From an uncultured Sulfitobacter sp. (GTDB lineage: Bacteria; Pseudomonadota; Alphaproteobacteria; Rhodobacterales; Rhodobacteraceae), in assembly GCF_947500075.1 (NCBI RefSeq), contig NZ_CANMQS010000005.1, positions 124,001-188,000 on the forward strand: a stretch of DNA of 64,000 nt. Reading direction: 5' to 3'. Shown piece by piece: positions 17,277 to 27,348 of this stretch; position 1 is the stretch's first letter; each line of letters starts with the position of its first letter. The notes below the pieces were generated by a model. The model saw only the letters and a list, made by a program, of their open reading frames with translations, searched no databases and was not told the origin of the DNA. The translations under genes and the position numbers were made by a program.

Positions 17277-17885
17277 ATGGCCTGGATCAAGACAATCCCC
17301 TTCGACGCCGCCACCGGCAAGCTGCGCGACCTTTACAAGCGCGTCACCGGCCCCAACAACAATGTCGACAACATCATGATGATGCACTCCCTGCGGCCTC
17401 ACACGATGGAGGCGCACATGGCGGTCTACAAATACGTCCTGCACCACCGCGACAACACCATCCCCAAGTGGTTTCTGGAGGCCATCGGCGTCTGGGTTTC
17501 AGCGCTCAACAGCTGCCATTACTGTGTGGAACACCACTTCGCCGGTATGAAACGCCTGCTCCAGGACGATCCGCGCAGCGACGCCCTGCTCAACGCCATC
17601 AAAGCCCAGGACATCGCCGCCATGCCGCTGGACGCGCGCGAACACGCCGCCATGCGCTACGCCCAACACCTCGCCCAATCACCGGGCGATATGGCGCAAT
17701 CCGACGTCGAAGCGCTGCGCATGGCCGGCTGGGAGGATGGTGAAATTCTGGAGATCAATCAGGTGACCGCCTACTTCTGTTATGCCAACCGCACTGTGCT
17801 GGGCCTTGGCTGCTCGACCGACGGCGATGACATCGGCCTCAGCCCCGGCAACAACGATGATCCCGACGACTGGAACCACCGCTGA
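17277..17885 (+). CDS. Carboxymuconolactone decarboxylase/AhpD-like peroxidase-related protein
   Basis: 202 residues. NSCHYCVEHHFAGM holds the CxxC-x3-H redox motif of AhpD-like proteins, in the expected helical setting (EAIGVWVSALNSCHYCVEHH). Such proteins are alkylhydroperoxidase-type enzymes. An in-frame ATG five codons upstream (17262) is possible; I preferred MAWIKTIPF because the conserved family block begins there. Monocistronic, divergent from the EamA gene. Confidence 0.82.
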   Translation: MAWIKTIPFDAATGKLRDLYKRVTGPNNNVDNIMMMHSLRPHTMEAHMAVYKYVLHHRDNTIPKWFLEAIGVWVSALNSCHYCVEHHFAGMKRLLQDDPRSDALLNAIKAQDIAAMPLDAREHAAMRYAQHLAQSPGDMAQSDVEALRMAGWEDGEILEINQVTAYFCYANRTVLGLGCSTDGDDIGLSPGNNDDPDDWNHR

Positions 17886-18044
17886 GCAAATCACGACGTA
17901 TCTTACAGACCGCCGGCCTTTTGCCCCAAACGGGTCCCCAACCCGACGTCAGGCCCAGGGCCCGTTACAAACCACCCAAGCCGCCCCTCTTTTTGGCCTT
18001 AAATATCCCAGTGCACCGCGCGCCCCACGCGCCTTGGGCCGCGT

Positions 18045-18929
18045 TCAACCCTGCGCGTCGAACCACCCCAAAATCGCCTGCGCGACCGCCGCTGGCTTTT
18101 GATGATGCAGCCAGTGATCTGCACCCGCAATCTCCACCCGTGTGAGGTCTGCGGCAAACGCCTCCAGGCCTTCCGTCGCCTCTGGCAAAAGCGCCCGGTC
18201 CTCCGTCCCCCAGATCAACAGATGCGGACAGCGCACCTGCAACCGGTCGACCGGCAATGCGGGGAGACCCGCCAGCGGCTCTCCCGGTTTGGCCACCGCA
18301 AGGGGGGAGGCGCGGTACCAGTTGATCATGCCGCGCAACCGTCCCTCCCGCGCCCATTCGGTCAGATAGGCCTGCCGCGTTTCTCCGCTGAGCCAGGACA
18401 GATCCATATTGGCCGAAAAGAGCGTCAGCAGCTTGGCAAATCCATCAGCGGCAAAGCGGTCTTCGGATCCTTCCGCCCTCAGCACGTGAATATACTGCGA
18501 TGCCGCGGTCTGCGCACCGCCCGCTGCCAGCGCACGCTGGAAGGGCACCGGATGCACGCCGTTCATGATGATCAGACGGTCCACAAGGGCCGGATGGAAC
18601 ATCGCCAACCCATAGGCCACCGCGGCCCCCCAGTCATGGCCCAGCACCGTGACCGGCCCGTCCCCGATCAGCGCCACCATATCGCCCACCAGCTTGCCCG
18701 CTGCATAATCTGACACTGCTTCGGGCGCCCAGCTTTGACCGTAACCGCGCTGATCCGGCGCAATGCAGTGAAACCGCTCGGCCAGCAGCGGGGCAAGATC
18801 GCCCCAGGCGCCGCCGTATTCGGGGAACCCATGCAGCAACAGCAAGCGCGGCAGGCTGGGATCGCCCCAGCGGCGGATGTGAAAAGGGTGGCCATCAAGA
18901 TCAATGGTTTCGGATCGGCAGTGGGTCAT
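18045..18929 (-). CDS. Epoxide-hydrolase-like alpha/beta hydrolase
   Basis: 294 residues. HGFP at 33-36 forms the oxyanion region, GHDWG near 97-101 places an aspartate (D99) rather than serine at the nucleophile, and GADHWLHHQ near the C-terminus supplies the histidine. An Asp nucleophile with HGxP marks the epoxide hydrolase and dehalogenase branch. GGAGGA lies 5 nt before the ATG, which decides the start among several upstream options. Confidence 0.85.
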   Translation of the reverse strand: MTHCRSETIDLDGHPFHIRRWGDPSLPRLLLLHGFPEYGGAWGDLAPLLAERFHCIAPDQRGYGQSWAPEAVSDYAAGKLVGDMVALIGDGPVTVLGHDWGAAVAYGLAMFHPALVDRLIIMNGVHPVPFQRALAAGGAQTAASQYIHVLRAEGSEDRFAADGFAKLLTLFSANMDLSWLSGETRQAYLTEWAREGRLRGMINWYRASPLAVAKPGEPLAGLPALPVDRLQVRCPHLLIWGTEDRALLPEATEGLEAFAADLTRVEIAGADHWLHHQKPAAVAQAILGWFDAQG

Positions 18930-19063
18930 AAGGTCCTCCGCCCGCCAGCGTGACGTGGGGCGCGGGGCAGTGCAAGCGTTACATATGGTCATGCGGATGT
19001 CCCTTGAGGAGCGCAGCCACGCAGTGGCTTCCAAAGCCCGGCGCCGGGGCGTAGAGAGGAGGC

Positions 19064-20443
19064 ATGACCACCTCCACAATGACATATCCGGGCCATTTGC
19101 GGGCGATTCTCACGCTGGGTCTGCCGCTGATTGGCGGGCACCTGGGGCAGGTGGCCATCGGGGTGACCGATACGGTCATGCTGGGCTGGTATTCGGTGGA
19201 GGCGCTGGCGGCGGTGACACTTGCCAGCACGTATTTCTTTGTGTTCTTCATCTTCGGCTCGGGCTTTGCGGCGGCGGTGATGCCGATGGTTGCCAGTTTT
19301 GCCGCCAAGGAGGATGAAGTCAGCATCCGCCGCGCCACGCGCATGGCGCTGTGGCTGTCCACGGCTTTTGGCATCGCCACATTGCCTCTGATGATCTGGT
19401 CCGAACCGATCCTGCGACTTCTGGGGCAGGAGGAGGCCGTGGCGACGACGGCGGGCGCCTATCTGGCGGTGGCCGGCTGGGGCATCCTGCCGGCGCTTCT
19501 GGTGATGGTGCTGAAATCCTATCTGGCGGCGCTGGAGCGCACGCAGGTGGTGTTCTGGATCACCATCCTTGCGGCGGGGGTGAATGTGCTGGCGAATTAC
19601 GCGTTCATCTTCGGCAATTGGGGCGCGCCGGAGCTGGGGGCCGTGGGGGCCGCGGTGGCGTCGCTCTGCACGCAGATCGTGTCGCTCATTGCGGTGGTTC
19701 TCTACATCCTCATCGTGGTGCCGCAGCACCAACTCTTCGTCCGGCTGTGGCGCAGTGACTGGCAGATGCTGGTGCAGGTGTTCCAGTTGGGCTGGCCCAT
19801 TGGCCTGACGATCCTGAGCGAGGTGGGGCTGTTTGCGGCCTCCGCCTTCATGATGGGCTGGCTGGGCACGGTGCCGCTGGCGGCCCATGGGATCGCGGTG
19901 CAACTGGCATCGCTGACCTTCATGGTGCATCTGGGGCTGAGCAACGTGGCCACCATCCGGGTGGGCAACGCCATGGGGCGGCGCGATCCGGCGCATCTGC
20001 GGCGCGGGGCGCTGGTGGTGACGGTGATGTCGGTCACCCTTGCGGTGCTGACCATTGGCCTCTTTGTCGGCTGGCCGGAGCCGTTGATTTCGCTCTTCAT
20101 GCAGCGCGATGAACCGGCGCGGGCCGAGATTTTGCAGGTCGGCGTGGGGCTGCTGGTGATGGCCGGATTGTTCCAGCTGGTGGACGGGACACAGGCGATT
20201 GCGCTGGGTCTGTTGCGCGGCATGCAGGACACGCAGGTGCCCATGGTGATCGCCGCTTTCAGCTATTGGGTCATCGGGGTGCCCTGTTCGTATCTGTTGG
20301 GGTTTGTCTTTGGCTTTGAAGGGATCGGGATCTGGGCGGGCCTCGGGATCGGCCTTGGCGTGGCGGCGATCCTGCTCAACTGGCGGTTCTGGCGCAGCGG
20401 TGTGCGGGGGATGTCCACGCAGGCCGATGTGGCAGAAGGATAG
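19064..20443 (+). CDS. MATE-family multidrug efflux transporter
   Basis: 459 residues with about twelve membrane segments in two halves. The opening LGLPLIGGHLGQVAIGVTDTVMLG is the conserved MATE segment 1, and MVHLGLSNVATIRVGNAMGR is the matching motif in the second half. NorM-like proteins exchange cations for drugs or metabolites. GGAGG lies immediately upstream of the ATG. Confidence 0.92.
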   Translation: MTTSTMTYPGHLRAILTLGLPLIGGHLGQVAIGVTDTVMLGWYSVEALAAVTLASTYFFVFFIFGSGFAAAVMPMVASFAAKEDEVSIRRATRMALWLSTAFGIATLPLMIWSEPILRLLGQEEAVATTAGAYLAVAGWGILPALLVMVLKSYLAALERTQVVFWITILAAGVNVLANYAFIFGNWGAPELGAVGAAVASLCTQIVSLIAVVLYILIVVPQHQLFVRLWRSDWQMLVQVFQLGWPIGLTILSEVGLFAASAFMMGWLGTVPLAAHGIAVQLASLTFMVHLGLSNVATIRVGNAMGRRDPAHLRRGALVVTVMSVTLAVLTIGLFVGWPEPLISLFMQRDEPARAEILQVGVGLLVMAGLFQLVDGTQAIALGLLRGMQDTQVPMVIAAFSYWVIGVPCSYLLGFVFGFEGIGIWAGLGIGLGVAAILLNWRFWRSGVRGMSTQADVAEG

Positions 20444-20470
20444 CGGGTCTGGGCTGCGGGGCTCTCCATA

Positions 20471-20641
20471 CCAGCAGGTCCGGTGCCCCCCTTGCCCCCG
20501 CAGGCTCTGCCACTGTGCTGCCCCTTTGCCAAGACAAATAGCGGTTTCCCGCGAAGGGCGGGTCCCTCCGCGATTTATCTTGGCAAAGCGCCATCCCATT
20601 GGCCGATCTTGCGCAGGCAAGGGCGGCTCCGGACCAGCAGG
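20471..20641. repeat. Nested imperfect palindrome between convergent genes
   Basis: Outer arms 20471-20501 and 20611-20641 match at 25 of 31 positions as an inverted repeat. Inner arms 20524-20539 (CTTTGCCAAGACAAAT) and 20573-20588 match at 15 of 16. The 171-bp element fills the gap between the MATE and RTX gene ends. It could be a degenerate MITE or a long bidirectional termination structure. It encodes nothing that I can see. Confidence 0.5.
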
Positions 20642-20683
20642 AGGGACGTGGGGCTGGCCCGGAGGCGCGCGGGTGGGGTGGCA

Positions 20684-22383
20684 TCAGAGCATGAAGTCGC
20701 TCTCGGCCACCTCATTCACCCACGTCAGCAGGATCTCTGCATCGACGGCGCCGTTGCCATCGGCATCGATCTGCACGGTCTTGTCGGCAAAGAAGAACGA
20801 GCCCTGACCGCCACCGGCAAAGCTGCTGCCCGTCTGGAAGGTCAGATCGCCCATGTCGACCAGGTGGATCTTGTCGATGCCGCTGTCAAAGCCGCGCACT
20901 TCGTCGCGGGCAGCGGCGCCCACACCGGTGTCGCCGGTGCGGAAGACAAAGATGTCCGCGGCATCGGTGTCTTCCCAATCCAGCAGCAGATCCGCCCCAG
21001 CCCCGCCCACAATCCAGTCGGTCCCTTCGCCGCCGGTCATTGTGTCGTTGCCGCCGTTGCCCTGCATCCGGTCGTTGCCGTCCTGCCCGTGCAGGTCGTC
21101 ATTGCCGCCTTGCCCCTTCAACAGGTCCCTGCCATCGCCCCCGGTGACGCGGTCATTGTCCGCCCCGCCCAGAACGGTATCGTTGCCGCCCCCGCCCGAG
21201 ACCGTGTCGGCGCCGCTGCCGCCGGTGACAAGGTCGCGGCCATCCTCACCATAGAGCGTATCATCGCCGGTGCCGCCCGCGACGGTATCATCACCCGTGC
21301 CGCCGCCGATCCTGTCGTTGTCGTCATAGCCCTTGATCAGGTCGTTGCCTTCGTTGCCATAGAGCGTGTCGTTGCCCTTGCCCCCGGTCAGGGTATCGGC
21401 CCCGTGCCGCCAGCCACGAAGTCGTCGCCATTGCCGCCATCGACCAGATCATCGCCGTCATCCCCGTGCAGGCGGTCGTTGCCGTCCTGTCCGCTGACCG
21501 TATCATCGCCCGCACCGCCGCCGGCAAGGTCCTCGCCTTCCTCGCCCTTGATCATGTCATTGCCGTCTTCGCCCCAGATCGTGTCCCTGCCCATGCCGCC
21601 GAAAGCCCGGTCATTGCCGGCACCCCCGCCAAGGTTGTCGTTGCCGTCTTCGCCCAGCATCAGATCATTGCCGTCCTGACCCCAGAGCGTGTCATTGCCC
21701 AAACCGCCAAACATGACGTCATTGCCCTCATCCCCGCCGGATTTGTCGTCACCCGCACCGCCAATGACGGTGTCGTTGCCCGCACCGGCCCAGATGCTGT
21801 CGTTGCCGCCGCCTGCGTCGAAAATCTCATGGGCGGCATCGGCGAGGGCAAAACTGTAATGGCCCGAGTGCAGCGCCTCGCCGCCCTTGGTGCCGTAGAG
21901 GATGTTCTGCCCATTGAAGAAATAGTTCAGCCAGCCTGCGACATCATCCACCTCTTCATTGGCGTTGCCGTCTTCGTTGCGGAACCGTCCGTCGCGGTAT
22001 TCAAACCCCACGTGGTAGACCGCATCGGCAACCGTATCGATGAAATCGCGGCCCTGAAAACGAAACGCGCCGCCGTCGCCCTGAACAAGGTGAAACCCGG
22101 TTTCCGTGTTGCCTTCGTCATCGCCGTGCCCGTCGACAAAATCGGCATAGAGCGCAGGGTTGGCGCGGATATGATCAGAGATCGCGCGCAGATCATCCGG
22201 GGTCAGGCGACCGTCAATGTTGACCCCGGTGGCGGTGATGGCAGTGGTGATCACATCGTTCATCAGTTCTGCCGCCGCCGCACCATCTTCGATGTCGGCG
22301 GGGGATATGTTGGCTTTCAGGCCGGGCTCGGCGCGGACCAGATCGGCGATGGCGCTGAGGCCCGGAATAAGGCGTTGTGGCAT
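20684..22383 (-). CDS. RTX calcium-binding repeat protein, interrupted by a -1 frameshift
   Basis: The N-terminal part (about 170 residues, unknown domain) and the first RTX nonapeptides read in one frame from 22383 and stop at 21388. The repeats continue without loss in the next frame from about 21399 to the stop at 20684. The break falls in a G run (minus-strand GGGG at 21400-21403) where a fifth G would restore GGTGADTL. With that base the protein would have 566 residues, about 25 GGxGxDxLx repeats and a C-terminal FDSGIDKI region typical of type I secretion substrates. GGAGGT precedes the ATG. Either a real mutation, slippage or a sequence error. Confidence 0.8.
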
Positions 22384-22605
22384 GGCTTTAACCTCCAGTT
22401 GAATCGCTTTTGATTATGGCTGAAGGGCATTCGCGCAGTGTGTTCGGGTTTGTGCAAAGGGGCTTTGTCGGCCACCACTGGGTCGGCAAGAACCCGTGCG
22501 CGGGCCGGCGCAAAGGCACCATAAAACCGGAGAAAAACCGCGCGTCCCGGCGGCGTGCGGCGCTGCGCGGGAATTGGCGCAGCGGCTTGCCGGAAATGGG
22601 CGGGA

Positions 22606-23007
22606 TCAGTCCTTCAGCAGGCGGTCGGCCTTTTTGCGCACCAGGGTGCTGCGCAGGTCGTGCATGGCCAGCAGCAGATCGTCGGTGACCGCTTCAAGCT
22701 GGGCATCGCTGGCTTTGGACTGCGCCCATTGGGTGGTCAGGTTCAGATGATCCACCGCGCGGTAGATGTCGTCGATGTCGCGGTGCGCCAGCACCTCGCG
22801 GCGGTTTTCCATCCAGCCGCGGATGTGGGTCAGGTCCGTCTCCGTCAAAGTGCGGTCGCCGTGGGGTTTGATCTCTCCGTTGCGGATGTTGACCACGGCG
22901 ATCTGGTCCATCTCGATCCGCCGCTGGCGGTTCTCGGTGTCCACGCGGAAGACGGCGGCGCCGTTGTCTTTGACGCGGTAGTAGTAGTCCGGCAGGTCGG
23001 AAGGCAT
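22606..23007 (-). CDS. Conserved hypothetical cytoplasmic protein
   Basis: 133 residues with no signal or membrane segment; it opens MPSDLPDYYYRVKDNGAAVF and is rich in charged helices (TLTETDLTHIRGWMENRREVL). I recall similar proteins in Rhodobacteraceae but no assigned function. AGGAG lies upstream of the ATG at 23007. It follows the VOC gene by one base and is probably in an operon with it and the aminotransferase. Confidence 0.7.
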   Translation of the reverse strand: MPSDLPDYYYRVKDNGAAVFRVDTENRQRRIEMDQIAVVNIRNGEIKPHGDRTLTETDLTHIRGWMENRREVLAHRDIDDIYRAVDHLNLTTQWAQSKASDAQLEAVTDDLLLAMHDLRSTLVRKKADRLLKD

Positions 23008-23008
23008 C

Positions 23009-23380
23009 TCAGACGCTCCTGTTGTCAATGCAGCGCAGCAGCGTGCCGTCGCAGTCAATCAAGGCAAAGATCCTGATGCCATCGGGGGCCGGGACCGTCT
23101 CAAACGTCCGGGGGCGACCCATCGGGTCATCGGGCAGGTCCAGCGCCCGCCATGTGGCCAGCAGATCGTCGAAATCATCCACCCGGATGCAGGCGCTGAA
23201 CCAGCTTTCGGCAGGGATCAGCTCGGGATGGGCGAAAAATTCAACCTCAAGCGGGCCGCGCTGAAGGATCATCCATCCGTCATCGAGGTAGCCCCGATCA
23301 AACCCCAACTGCCCATAAAAGGCTTCGGTCACATCAAAGTCCCGGCTGGGCAGGTTGGCCGTGATGCGGTCCGCCGCCAT
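23009..23380 (-). CDS. VOC-family (bleomycin-resistance-like) protein
   Basis: 123 residues with the paired beta-alpha-beta modules of the vicinal oxygen chelate fold: ANLPSRDFDVTEAFYGQLGF, LEVEFFAHPEL, ACIRVDDFDDLLATWR, and IFALIDCDGTLLRCID. Small VOC proteins may sequester or modify ligands; the substrate is unknown. It sits one base after the aminotransferase gene. Confidence 0.8.
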   Translation of the reverse strand: MAADRITANLPSRDFDVTEAFYGQLGFDRGYLDDGWMILQRGPLEVEFFAHPELIPAESWFSACIRVDDFDDLLATWRALDLPDDPMGRPRTFETVPAPDGIRIFALIDCDGTLLRCIDNRSV

Positions 23381-23381
23381 G

Positions 23382-24620
<1,239 letters not shown>

Positions 24621-24686
24621 CTAGGGGGCGCATTCGCACCGTTCAAGCTTCATCGGTCCATTGGGACCCGGTTCAGGAGAAGACAG

Positions 24687-25085
24687 ATGGAAGACCACAC
24701 AGATTGGTACGGCCCCGACGCCGCGACATTCGGCGACCGCATGGCGGCAGCCCGTGAACAGGCGGGGATGACGCAGGCAGGACTGGCCAAACGGTTGGGC
24801 GTGCGTCTGGCAACCCTGCGCGCCTGGGAGGAAGACCTGTCAGAGCCGCGCGCGAACCGTCTGTCGATGCTGGCGGGGCTGTTGAACGTCTCCATGATGT
24901 GGCTGATCAACGGCGAAGGTGAAGGGCTGGATGATCCGTCTGCCGACAGCAATCAACCGGCTGAATTGAGCGCGGTTCTGGCCGAAATGCGCGCCCTGCG
25001 CAGCGAAATGCACGAAAAGGCCGAAGCGATGGGCCGTCTGGAAAAGCGCCTGCGTCGGATGGTGCAGGAACCCGCCCATGCCTGA
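24687..25085 (+). CDS. XRE-family transcriptional regulator
   Basis: 132 residues. A helix-turn-helix of the Cro/CI type spans about residues 16-70 (FGDRMAAAREQAGMTQAGLAKRLGVRLATLRAWEEDLSEPRANRLSMLAGLLNVSMMWL). A C-terminal coiled coil (EMRALRSEMHEKAEAMGRLEKRLRRM) probably drives oligomerisation. AGGAG precedes the ATG. It overlaps sdhE by 8 nt, an arrangement conserved in related genomes as I recall. Confidence 0.85.
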   Translation: MEDHTDWYGPDAATFGDRMAAAREQAGMTQAGLAKRLGVRLATLRAWEEDLSEPRANRLSMLAGLLNVSMMWLINGEGEGLDDPSADSNQPAELSAVLAEMRALRSEMHEKAEAMGRLEKRLRRMVQEPAHA

Positions 25086-25347
25086 AACGGCAGAGCACCG
25101 GGTCAAACGGCTCGCCATGCGCTCCATGCGGCGCGGGATCAAGGAAATGGACCTGATCCTGTCCGCTTTTGCGCAGGCCAATCTGGCGTCCATGGATGAC
25201 GCAGGCCTCACGCTCTATGACCGGATGCTCAATGAGAACGACCATGACCTCTACCAATGGGTCACCGGGCAGGTGGACCCGCCGACCGATTATGCGGGGC
25301 TGATCAACCGCATAAAGGCCCAGATTTCAACAGCCCGCACGGTTTAA
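25078..25347 (+). CDS. sdhE: FAD assembly factor SdhE (succinate dehydrogenase)
   Basis: 89 residues with the family signature RSMRRGIKEMDLILSAF (RGxxE) and the acidic helix LYDRMLNENDHDLYQWVTG. SdhE promotes covalent flavinylation of the SDH flavoprotein in the cytoplasm. It overlaps the XRE regulator gene. The sdh genes are elsewhere. Confidence 0.92.
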   Translation: MPETAEHRVKRLAMRSMRRGIKEMDLILSAFAQANLASMDDAGLTLYDRMLNENDHDLYQWVTGQVDPPTDYAGLINRIKAQISTARTV

Positions 25348-25403
25348 CCAAATATTCTGGTTTTTTGTTCAAAGTCCTCTCCGTCAACAGTTTTTGGAGA
25401 GCA

Positions 25404-25907
25404 ATGATGAGCGTGCAGGAAAAGATCGCAGCGCCGCTGCTGGATAAGGGGTTCATGAGTGGATACCTTGAGGCCCTATCACTGGTGGAGCGGTTACACC
25501 GTCTGCTGCTGGACGTGATCAAGGATGAATTTGAACGGGTCGGGGTGTTGGAAATCAACGCCGTGCAGGCGCTGCTTCTGTTCAACATCGGTGAAAACGA
25601 AGTCACCGCTGGCGAGTTGAAAAGCCGCGGGTACTATCAGGGCAGCAATGTCAGCTACAACCTCAAGAAGCTGGTGGAGATGGGCTATATGCACCACCAG
25701 CGGTGTGAGATCGACCGCCGTTCGGTCCGTGTGCGCCTGACCGAAAAAGGCCGGGGCATCCGCAACGTCGTGGGAGAGCTGTTTGCCCGCCACGCAGACG
25801 GTCTTGAGGACAAGGGCGTGCTGGGGCCGGAGGGGATTTCCGAAATCACCACCTCCCTCAAGCGGATGGAACGCTACTGGACCGATCAGATCCGCTACAT
25901 CTACTGA
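25404..25907 (+). CDS. MarR-type winged-helix regulator
   Basis: 167 residues: VLEINAVQALLLFNIGENEVTAGELKSRGYYQGSNVSYNLKKLVEMGYMHHQ is a winged helix with recognition helix GSNVSYNLKKLVE, followed by the RRSVRVRLTEKGRGI wing. It resembles the LdtR-type MarR regulators of alphaproteobacteria. GGAG lies 4 nt before the ATG. Its target is not evident; the 3' end overlaps the convergent DUF1194 gene by 7 nt. Confidence 0.83.
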   Translation: MMSVQEKIAAPLLDKGFMSGYLEALSLVERLHRLLLDVIKDEFERVGVLEINAVQALLLFNIGENEVTAGELKSRGYYQGSNVSYNLKKLVEMGYMHHQRCEIDRRSVRVRLTEKGRGIRNVVGELFARHADGLEDKGVLGPEGISEITTSLKRMERYWTDQIRYIY

Positions 25908-26638
25908 TCCACGCTGGGCAGGGGCGGCAGGTCGGCCTGCGAAAAGACCAGCCCGTCCAGCTCCCGCAACAGCTTGCGCCGCATGGCGTCGGCGTAATCG
26001 GCAAATCCGATGGCGGTCTGCACAAAGGCATCCGGGCCCAGTATCACCTCGGCCCGGTAGTAAGAGGACAGCTCGCCAATCTCTGACTGGCGAATGTCCC
26101 CGATATTGGGATCATCGACTCCGATCACCAAACCGTTGATGGTGATCCCCTCCGCTTCCAGCGCGTCGCGTACATCACGGGGGCGGGGGCCAAGGTTGGA
26201 TTTCCCGTCTCCCGACAGATCAAGCGTCCGTTTCCAGCAATCCGGCTGCTGCGCCAGCACTCCCGCGCCTTTCTGCATGGCCCGCCCCAGCGCGGTGCCG
26301 GGGGTGGCGTCTCGCCTCGTGGTCTGGCGCAGGGTTTCGATCACGATGTCCAGCGCGGCGGGGCTGCCGATCTCGGACCAGGGCACCAGTGTCACCTGAT
26401 CCGCAGGCCCGCTCCACTCATAGACCGTGATGCGCACCGGCGCCTCCGGCATGGCCATCAGCTTTTGCCGCACCTCGGGGTGGTTCAGCGCATCCGCCAG
26501 CCCGCCCAATTGCAACCGATACTCCCGCGCATCCACCGATCCCGACACATCAAGCCCCAGCGCAAGCGCCTGCCTGCAGTCCGCCGCAGCCTGCGACGCG
26601 GCGCAGACATATAAGGCAAAACAGGCCGCGCGGATCAT
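25901..26638 (-). CDS. DUF1194 vWA-like exported protein, copy 1
   Basis: 245 residues with a signal peptide (MIRAACFALYVCAASQAAA), then a von Willebrand A-like domain with the MIDAS motif DVSGSVD, ITVYEWSG, the TPGTALGRAM block and the second metal-site block LDLSGDGKSN. The family has no known function; vWA domains usually bind protein partners through a divalent metal. It is the last of three tandem homologues, joined by 4-nt overlaps, and the most divergent of them. Confidence 0.82.
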   Translation of the reverse strand: MIRAACFALYVCAASQAAADCRQALALGLDVSGSVDAREYRLQLGGLADALNHPEVRQKLMAMPEAPVRITVYEWSGPADQVTLVPWSEIGSPAALDIVIETLRQTTRRDATPGTALGRAMQKGAGVLAQQPDCWKRTLDLSGDGKSNLGPRPRDVRDALEAEGITINGLVIGVDDPNIGDIRQSEIGELSSYYRAEVILGPDAFVQTAIGFADYADAMRRKLLRELDGLVFSQADLPPLPSVDQ

Positions 26639-27348
26639 CCTGCGTCGTCCTGTCCTGCACCTCGCGGCAATGCCCCAATGCTGGGCGGAGACAGCTCACG
26701 CTCCAACTTGCGCCGCATCGCGCGCTCGTAATCCTCAAATCCGTTGGCCACGATCATGAAGGCGCCCGGCCCCCGGATCACCTCCCCCTGATAAAAGGCC
26801 AACAGCCCGACTTCGCCCTCAAAATCTGCCGCATTGACCACCAGACCGTTCACCGTGACCTCATCAAAGGGGAATTCGCGATAGGCGGCTTCGGGGCCGA
26901 ACCCTTCGTTGTTCTGCCCGTCCCCGGCCATATCCAGCGTCTTGCGCAGGCAGGGCGGCGCGCGTTCCAGCAGGCGGGAGCCGTAGCCCAAGGCATATCC
27001 CATCGCAGTGGGAAACTCGGTATGGCTGCGCGTGCTGGCCGCGACCGTCTCTGCGGCGCTGACCAGCGCTGCGCGGCTGTCGATCATCGTCCAGTCCAGA
27101 ATAAGCTGCTGCTGATAGCGCCCTGACCATTCATAGATCGCCAGCGCAACATGCTGATCCGCAGCGAAAAACGCAGCTTCCACTTCCGGAGACGTCAGTG
27201 CCGCAACCACGCCGCTGCGTTGGAGCGTATCCTCTCGCGGGTCCACCGAACTGCTGACATCCAACGCCAGAACCAGCGCCAACCGGCATTCCGCCACAGC
27301 CGGTGTCGCACAACACAGCGCCAATAGAATGCCTGCCAGTCGCATCAT
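26635..27348 (-). CDS. DUF1194 vWA-like exported protein, copy 2
   Basis: 237 residues. Signal peptide MMRLAGILLALCCATPAVA, MIDAS DVSSSVD, then LAIYEWSGRYQQQLILDW, FPTAMGYALGYG and LDMAGDGQNNEG. It is clearly closer to copy 3 than to copy 1 (shared YEWSGRY, FPTAMG, AGDG.NNEG). The ATG overlaps the preceding stop, so all three copies are probably made from one message. Confidence 0.83.
   Translation of the reverse strand: MMRLAGILLALCCATPAVAECRLALVLALDVSSSVDPREDTLQRSGVVAALTSPEVEAAFFAADQHVALAIYEWSGRYQQQLILDWTMIDSRAALVSAAETVAASTRSHTEFPTAMGYALGYGSRLLERAPPCLRKTLDMAGDGQNNEGFGPEAAYREFPFDEVTVNGLVVNAADFEGEVGLLAFYQGEVIRGPGAFMIVANGFEDYERAMRRKLERELSPPSIGALPRGAGQDDAG

Noticed and set aside
20684..22383. 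Dense short DNA repeats resembling a CRISPR array
   Set aside because: The repeats are imperfect, 27 nt in period and encode RTX nonapeptides; there are no unique spacers.
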